Below are positions 59,825 to 64,000 of a stretch of DNA of 64,000 nucleotides, in pieces. Position numbers and translations under genes: made by a program. Every line of letters starts with the position of its first letter. Positions within the stretch are counted from its first letter, which is position 1. The stretch comes from Porphyrobacter sp. ULC335 (lineage in GTDB: Bacteria > Pseudomonadota > Alphaproteobacteria > Sphingomonadales > Sphingomonadaceae), in contig NZ_CP078091.1 in the NCBI RefSeq assembly GCF_025917005.1, positions 1,550,001 to 1,614,000 on the forward strand, given 5' to 3'. The notes beneath the pieces are model-generated. The model was not told the origin of the DNA. It made no database searches and was given only the letters and a program-made list of their open reading frames with translations.

Positions 59825-61480
59825 TTATTCGGCGGGTTCGGCGATGAAGGGGCGGTCGGCGGCTTGATCATGCGGCGTGTCGCCCATCGGGGCTTCGTCG
59901 CGCAGGTGCCCTGCGATCGTCATCCAGATGTTGTACGCCATGATGATCGCGCCGCTGAGGTACATCAGCCCGCCCGCAGCGCGCAGGATGTACATCGGGT
60001 GCAGCGCTGCGACCGTGTCGACGAAGCTGTTCACCAGATATCCGTCAGCCCCGTATTCGCGCCACATCAGGCCCTGCGTGATCCCGGCGACCCACATGGC
60101 CGAGGCGTAGAAAACGATCCCCAGCGTCGCGAGCCAGAAGTGCCAGTTGATCATCCGCAGGCTGTAAAGGCGCTCGCGGTTCCACAGGCGCGGGACGAGG
60201 AAGTAGACACAGGCGAAGGTGATCATCCCGTTCCAACCCAGCGCGCCGGAGTGGACGTGGCCGATGGTCCAGTCGGTATAGTGGCTCAGCGAGTTCACCG
60301 CCTTGATCGACAGCATCGGCCCTTCGAAGGTGCTCATCCCGTAGAAGGCGAGCGCGAGGACCATCATGCGGATGATCGGATCGGTGCGGACCTTGTCCCA
60401 CGCGCCGTTCAGGGTCATCAACCCGTTGATCATCCCGCCCCAGCTGGGCATCCACAGCATCACAGAAAACACCATGCCCAGGGTCTGCGCCCAGTCGGGC
60501 AAGGCGGTGTAGTGGAGGTGGTGTGGGCCGGCCCAGATATAGAGGAAGATCAGCGACCAGAAGTGGATGATCGACAGGCGGTAGGAGTACACCGGCCGCC
60601 CGGCCTGCTTCGGCACGAAGTAATACATCATCGCCAGGAAGCCTGCGGTCAGGAAAAATCCGACCGCGTTATGGCCGTACCACCACTGGGTCAGCGCATC
60701 CTGCACGCCCGCAAAGGCGCTGTAGCTTTTCGCGCCCATCAGACTGACGGGGAGCGCCAGATTGTTGACCACGTGCAGCATCGCCACAGTGATGATGAAG
60801 GCGAGGTAGAACCAGTTCGCCACGTAGATATGCGGTTCCTTGCGGCGCAGGATCGTGCCGACGAACACCGCCAGATAGGCGAGCCACACCACGGTCAGCC
60901 ACAGATCGACATACCATTCCGGCTCGGCATATTCCTTGCCCTGGCTGATGCCGAGCAGGTATCCGGTCGCGGCCAGCACGATGAACAGCTGGTAGCCCCA
61001 GAACACGAAGCGGGCCGTGCCGGGCAGGGCCAGCGTGGCGCGGCAGGTGCGTTGCACCACATAGAAGCTGGTGGCGATCAGCGCATTGCCGCCAAAGGCG
61101 AAAATCACCGCGCTGGTATGCAGCGGGCGCAACCGGCCGAAATTGAGATAGGGTTCGAAGTTCAACTGCGGGAAGGCCATTTGCGCGGCGATGAACACGC
61201 CCGCCAACAGCCCTGCCAGCCCCCAGAACATCGTCGCGATCACGCCCCAGCGGATCACGTCGTCATCATAGCGGCTTGGCCCCGGAGGCATCCGGAAGAT
61301 GCTCTGCGCGCGGGCCATCGGGTCATAGGAGGTGGCTGTGGCGATCAGCAGGATCACCGCGACCAGCCCGACAATGCCCATGTGGATGGCAAACCCGCTA
61401 TCAGGGGTGAGCGCAATGGCAGCGATGCTGGCGAGCAGGACAAGCGCCCAGACCCCCAGCCGCCGAACGACTGTTTCCAT
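59825..61480 (-). CDS. ccoN: cbb3-type cytochrome c oxidase catalytic subunit I
   Basis: 551 aa from the ATG preceded by AAAAGGGATAATCAAC. Twelve membrane helices with the heme-copper histidines in [35 protein letters not shown] and [14 protein letters not shown]. It reduces oxygen to water with high affinity and suits growth at low oxygen. An Fnr-type box lies about 55 bases upstream, within the space between it and the regulator gene. Confidence 0.96.
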   Translation of the reverse strand: METVVRRLGVWALVLLASIAAIALTPDSGFAIHMGIVGLVAVILLIATATSYDPMARAQSIFRMPPGPSRYDDDVIRWGVIATMFWGLAGLLAGVFIAAQMAFPQLNFEPYLNFGRLRPLHTSAVIFAFGGNALIATSFYVVQRTCRATLALPGTARFVFWGYQLFIVLAATGYLLGISQGKEYAEPEWYVDLWLTVVWLAYLAVFVGTILRRKEPHIYVANWFYLAFIITVAMLHVVNNLALPVSLMGAKSYSAFAGVQDALTQWWYGHNAVGFFLTAGFLAMMYYFVPKQAGRPVYSYRLSIIHFWSLIFLYIWAGPHHLHYTALPDWAQTLGMVFSVMLWMPSWGGMINGLMTLNGAWDKVRTDPIIRMMVLALAFYGMSTFEGPMLSIKAVNSLSHYTDWTIGHVHSGALGWNGMITFACVYFLVPRLWNRERLYSLRMINWHFWLATLGIVFYASAMWVAGITQGLMWREYGADGYLVNSFVDTVAALHPMYILRAAGGLMYLSGAIIMAYNIWMTIAGHLRDEAPMGDTPHDQAADRPFIAEPAE

Positions 61481-61535
61481 GTTGATTATCCCTTTTCGTT
61501 GGCCCGCTTCTAGCTGGCCACCGCACTCCGTGTGT

Positions 61536-61549
61536 TTGACCGAAATCAA
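61536..61549. promoter_or_regulatory. Fnr/FixK-type box upstream of ccoN
   Basis: TTGACCGAAATCAA matches TTGAT-N4-ATCAA at 9 of 10 fixed positions. It is 56-69 bases before the ccoN start and just before the regulator stop codon, so ccoN probably has its own oxygen-responsive promoter. Confidence 0.8.
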
Positions 61550-61556
61550 ATTTGCT

Positions 61557-62297
61557 TCAGTTTTTCGAAGATCCCTGTTGCCGCCCCGCGATCCGGGCGA
61601 GCGCGCCCACATCGCTCAGAACAACCTTTGATCGCCCCTCGGTCGTCACCAGCCCCGCCTCGCGCAGTTCGGTGAGCTGGCGGCTGACGGTTTCGATGGT
61701 GAGGCCAAGGGAATCCCCGATATCGCGGCGGCTCATCGGCAGTGCGATGGCGCATTGGCCTTCGTTGCAGTCGGCCAGCCGCTCGGCCATCGAGACAAGA
61801 AAATCGGCGATCCGCGCGGATGCGGACTTGTGCCCCATCTGCATCATGCGGGTGCGGCTGCGGTGAAGCGCCTGAAGGCTGCGGGTCAGCACTGATCGCA
61901 GCACCGCCGGATCGCCCTGCGCCTGATCGAGGAACCGGTCCGCCGGGAACACCACCAGATCACAATCGACAAGCGCGACGAGGCGGAAATCGCCGTCTCC
62001 GCGCCGCAGCACCGAAACCAGATCGCCTGCGAAGTGAAAGGCCAGCACCTGTCCTCCGGGCGCGCCGGTGGCATGGGGCGCGACCAGCTTGGCAGAGCCG
62101 CTGTCGATCCACACCAGCCGGTCTTCCTCGGCATCAGGCTCAAGCTGCGCGCCCTTGGGCAGATGCGCCTTCAGTCCCAGTGCGCAAAGCCGGTCGGCTG
62201 TCGCCGCATCGCCCGTTCCGGCCGGCAATGCGGCGCGGAATGCGGCAAGCCCGAAGTCGGGCAGCCCGGGGGGCGGAGAGGGGCTGATGGTCGCCAT
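61557..62297 (-). CDS. Crp/Fnr-family transcriptional regulator (FixK-like)
   Basis: 246 aa from the ATG beginning [11 protein letters not shown]; a much longer open frame upstream only shadows ompW. A cyclic-nucleotide-type beta-roll (about 35-150) is followed by the winged-helix motif [20 protein letters not shown], with the Glu-Thr-Val-Ser-Arg recognition helix of Fnr/FixK proteins. The N-terminal cysteine cluster of true Fnr is missing; only one Cys is in that region. So oxygen sensing by [4Fe-4S] is unlikely, and FixK-type or other control is favoured. It sits between ompW and ccoN, with Fnr-type boxes on both sides. Confidence 0.88.
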   Translation of the reverse strand: MATISPSPPPGLPDFGLAAFRAALPAGTGDAATADRLCALGLKAHLPKGAQLEPDAEEDRLVWIDSGSAKLVAPHATGAPGGQVLAFHFAGDLVSVLRRGDGDFRLVALVDCDLVVFPADRFLDQAQGDPAVLRSVLTRSLQALHRSRTRMMQMGHKSASARIADFLVSMAERLADCNEGQCAIALPMSRRDIGDSLGLTIETVSRQLTELREAGLVTTEGRSKVVLSDVGALARIAGRQQGSSKN

Positions 62298-62334
62298 GAT
62301 GCTGCCGCTTTGGCGCGGCGGTCGGCAAAGGTCT

Positions 62335-62348
62335 TTGATCCCGATCAA
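62335..62348. promoter_or_regulatory. Perfect Fnr/FixK box between the regulator and ompW
   Basis: TTGATCCCGATCAA fits TTGAT-N4-ATCAA at all ten fixed positions. Taken as a class II site it would place an ompW start of transcription near 62383, with a possible -10 at about 62371. On the other side it is centred 44 bases from the regulator start, so autoregulation is also possible. Confidence 0.85.
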
Positions 62349-62444
62349 TGAGCGCGAGGGGCGGCTGGGGCTATCGGGCGCTGACAGGCAGCAACCATCC
62401 TGGGCCGCGAAAGGCGGCCACTGTTGCCGATGAGGACGGATAAA

Positions 62445-63143
62445 ATGAAGAAAATTCTGATGCTTGCCAATACTGCATTGGGCGGCGCAGCGCTGATGCT
62501 GGCCGCAATGCCTGCCATGGCGCAGGACGCCGAAAGCGACCGGGCGGGCGATATCCAGATCAAGCTGCTGGGCACCTATGTGGCGCCCGATGGCAAGATC
62601 ACCGACATCAACGTCAATCTTCCGGGCCTGCCTGCGACCTTGCAGACCAAGGCGAACGACAATGTCACGCCGACACTGGCGATCGAGTATTTCGTGACGA
62701 ACAACATCTCGATCGAGACGATTGCAGGCATGACCCAGCATGATGTCGACACGTTGGCGGGGCTGCCTGCGGGCGCTGAGTTGGTCTCGAACGCCAAGCT
62801 GATCCCGGCGACGGTGACGGCGAAGTATCACTTCGATCTGGGCGGGATTAAGCCATATGTCGGTGCTGGCCCTGCCTATTTCCTGTGGGTCGGTGACAAG
62901 CGCGGCGCGGCGACTGTGCCGCTTGGCGTGACGCGCACCGATCTGTCCGACGAATTCGGCGTGGCGCTGCAAGCCGGCATGGACGTGCCGTTGGGCGACA
63001 AGGGGCTGGGCCTCAGCTTTGATGTGAAGCGTTACTTCATCGACACCACGGCGCGCTGGTTCGTGGGCAACACGCTGGCGATCGAGACCGAGCACAAGCT
63101 TGACCCCTGGGTGATCAGCGCGGGGCTGGCATACCGCTTCTGA
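62445..63143 (+). CDS. ompW: OmpW-family outer-membrane protein
   Basis: 232 aa from the ATG preceded by GAGGACGGA. A signal peptide (to about MAMAQD) precedes an eight-strand barrel. OmpW hallmarks are IQIKLLGTYVAPDGKI, TLAIEYFVTNNISIETIAG, GGIKPYVGAGPAYFLWV and the ending SAGLAYRF. OmpW forms a narrow hydrophobic channel in the outer membrane and its gene is Fnr-controlled in enteric bacteria. Here a perfect Fnr box lies upstream, which agrees. A terminator follows the stop. Confidence 0.9.
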   Translation: MKKILMLANTALGGAALMLAAMPAMAQDAESDRAGDIQIKLLGTYVAPDGKITDINVNLPGLPATLQTKANDNVTPTLAIEYFVTNNISIETIAGMTQHDVDTLAGLPAGAELVSNAKLIPATVTAKYHFDLGGIKPYVGAGPAYFLWVGDKRGAATVPLGVTRTDLSDEFGVALQAGMDVPLGDKGLGLSFDVKRYFIDTTARWFVGNTLAIETEHKLDPWVISAGLAYRF

Positions 63144-63166
63144 TCGGACGACCCTTGCCCAAGTCC

Positions 63167-63199
63167 AAGCCCCGCCAGCCTTGCGCTAGCGGGGCTTTT
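63167..63199 (+). terminator. Rho-independent terminator after ompW
   Basis: Nine-base arms AAGCCCCGC and GCGGGGCTT with a 13-base loop and a TTTT run. Confidence 0.85.
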
Positions 63200-63208
63200 G
63201 CTTGGGGT

Positions 63209-63285
63209 TAGACCGGCGTTAGACCCCCGCTAGACCCCCGCTAGACCCCCGCTAGACCCCCGCTAGACCCCTCTTAGCCCCAGCG
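63209..63285. repeat. 11-bp tandem repeat array beside parS (about 7 units)
   Basis: Head-to-tail 11-bp units of TAGACCCCCGC. Units 2-5 (63220-63263) are identical, and the outer ones are degenerate. The array ends 20 bases before a parS, the same arrangement and orientation as at 7627-7705. Confidence 0.9.
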
Positions 63286-63294
63286 AAATGGAGA

Positions 63295-63332
63295 CAATAT
63301 GGCAATGTTTCACGTGAAACATTGCCATATTG
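63295..63332. other. 38-bp perfect palindrome centred on a consensus parS
   Basis: The core TGTTTCACGTGAAACA at 63306-63321 is a perfect parS. Symmetry extends 11 bases further on each side, giving a 38-bp perfect palindrome. It lies between convergent ompW and porin genes and could also fold as a hairpin at the RNA level. Confidence 0.88.
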
Positions 63333-63348
63333 GTTAAATGCCTCGGGA

Positions 63349-64000
63349 TCAGAAATTGTACTGCGTCGAAAGCTGGATGCGTTGCAGATTGCCGGTCCGT
63401 CCGTCTTCCAGCGTGCGGGTCGCATACATCACTTCGATCCCAACATTCAGCGGGCCGACCGGAGTCCAGATCAGATTGGCGAAGGCGTTCCAGCTTTCGT
63501 CGGTGACCTGATTGGTGGTCAGCCGAACCGGATTGTCGGCCTTGAAATATGACCCGGCCAGATTGGACCGCAGCTTGTCCGTCCAGACATGGCGGTAGGC
63601 GGCAAAGCCCGACCAGGTGAAGATCGGATCGAGCGTCCCGTCCATCTTGATCGCGGCATCATTGACGATGTTGAGGCCGATATAGCGCCCCAGCCCGTCG
63701 CCAGCCGTGGCCATGAAGCGCAGATCGTCTTGCGCGCCGACCTTGAGCTTGCCCGACAGGCTGAGGCCATATCCCCACGCCGCATCGTCGACGCCCATCA
63801 GATCGTCGGTCGACACATGCAGCTGGCGCACAATCGCGGCCGCCGTGAATTGGCCCCAGTCGCCGCTCCAGTTGTAACGGCCCACGATGTCCGGGATCTG
63901 GTCGTCACCGGGCGTGACCATCGCCCCGTTCTGCGCCGTCACCACGGTTTCGGGCTGCTCGACAGCGAGCTGCAAGCCGCCCTTGGTGTAACGGATCAGA
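63349..64000 (-). CDS. DcaP-like outer-membrane porin, 3' part (cut by the window edge)
   Basis: About 217 codons are visible; the frame stays open to base 64000, so the N-terminus is outside the window. The sequence has the C-terminal half of a DcaP-type trimeric porin: RYNWSGDWGQFTAAAIVRQL, WGYGLSLSGKLKVGAQDDLR, GDGLGRYIGLNIVNDAAIKM and the last strand RIQLSTQYNF with the terminal Phe needed for barrel insertion. DcaP proteins admit small carboxylates. Nothing can be said of its start or control. Confidence 0.82.
   Translation of the reverse strand, partial: LIRYTKGGLQLAVEQPETVVTAQNGAMVTPGDDQIPDIVGRYNWSGDWGQFTAAAIVRQLHVSTDDLMGVDDAAWGYGLSLSGKLKVGAQDDLRFMATAGDGLGRYIGLNIVNDAAIKMDGTLDPIFTWSGFAAYRHVWTDKLRSNLAGSYFKADNPVRLTTNQVTDESWNAFANLIWTPVGPLNVGIEVMYATRTLEDGRTGNLQRIQLSTQYNF

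Noticed and set aside
62298..63095. N-terminal extension of the Crp/Fnr-family gene to 63095
   Set aside because: It lies antisense to ompW, has no family similarity and passes through a perfect Fnr box.
63209..63285. Regular short repeats suggesting a CRISPR array
   Set aside because: Units of 11 bp are directly adjacent without spacers and there are no cas genes; this is a simple tandem array.

Overview
The window is high-GC DNA with the gene content of an alphaproteobacterium, most likely a sphingomonad of the Erythrobacteraceae type that grows as an aerobic anoxygenic phototroph. This is an inference from four things: light-harvesting genes pucB/pucA with pucC, an Entner-Doudoroff operon, a cbb3 oxidase under an Fnr/FixK-type regulator, and the protein types seen. 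Two ParB-binding (parS) palindromes at 7.69 kb and 63.31 kb suggest an origin-proximal part of a chromosome, or a partitioned replicon. I found no rRNA, tRNA, CRISPR array or intact insertion sequence.

0-15.5 kb is central carbon metabolism: an exported esterase, zwf-edd-eda, a GluP/FucP-type sugar importer divergent from a LacI regulator, and glk overlapping a divergent PEP-carboxylase-like gene. An S46 dipeptidyl peptidase, a DUF1826 gene with a Zur-like box, and a lipoprotein follow. An identical 15-bp element lies upstream of both zwf and glk.

15.7-46.9 kb is the most unusual part. A rightward series of nine closely packed genes encodes a TpsB outer-membrane transporter, a 2272-residue TpsA exoprotein, a TPR-CHAT caspase-like protein, a CHASE2 adenylate cyclase, a small exported protein, a five-heme cytochrome c, a GlcG/HbpS-like lipoprotein interrupted at a run of eight G, an outer-membrane barrel, and a decaheme cytochrome with an LVIVD propeller. 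It meets, tail to tail with a 3-bp gap, a leftward operon: a flavoprotein with two cyclic-nucleotide domains and four [4Fe-4S] motifs, a b-type membrane cytochrome, an FHA-transmembrane-decaheme cytochrome, and a CpdA-like phosphodiesterase. A CcmI-like TPR gene diverges from that operon. Together these read as a cAMP-linked electron conduit from the cytoplasm towards the cell surface, with its own cAMP synthase, receptor and hydrolase. That function is inferred.

47-50.5 kb carries a gene-poor, apparently decayed stretch, a DUF2853 gene, and the LH2-type genes pucB and pucA convergent with pucC. 50.7-62.3 kb (all leftward) carries gdhA, hemN, and the complete cbb3 oxidase locus ccoNOQP-ccoGHIS behind an Fnr/FixK-family gene. 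Fnr-type boxes precede hemN and ccoN and lie between the regulator and ompW. The right end has ompW, a repeat/parS element, and the 3' part of a DcaP-like porin gene cut by the window edge.
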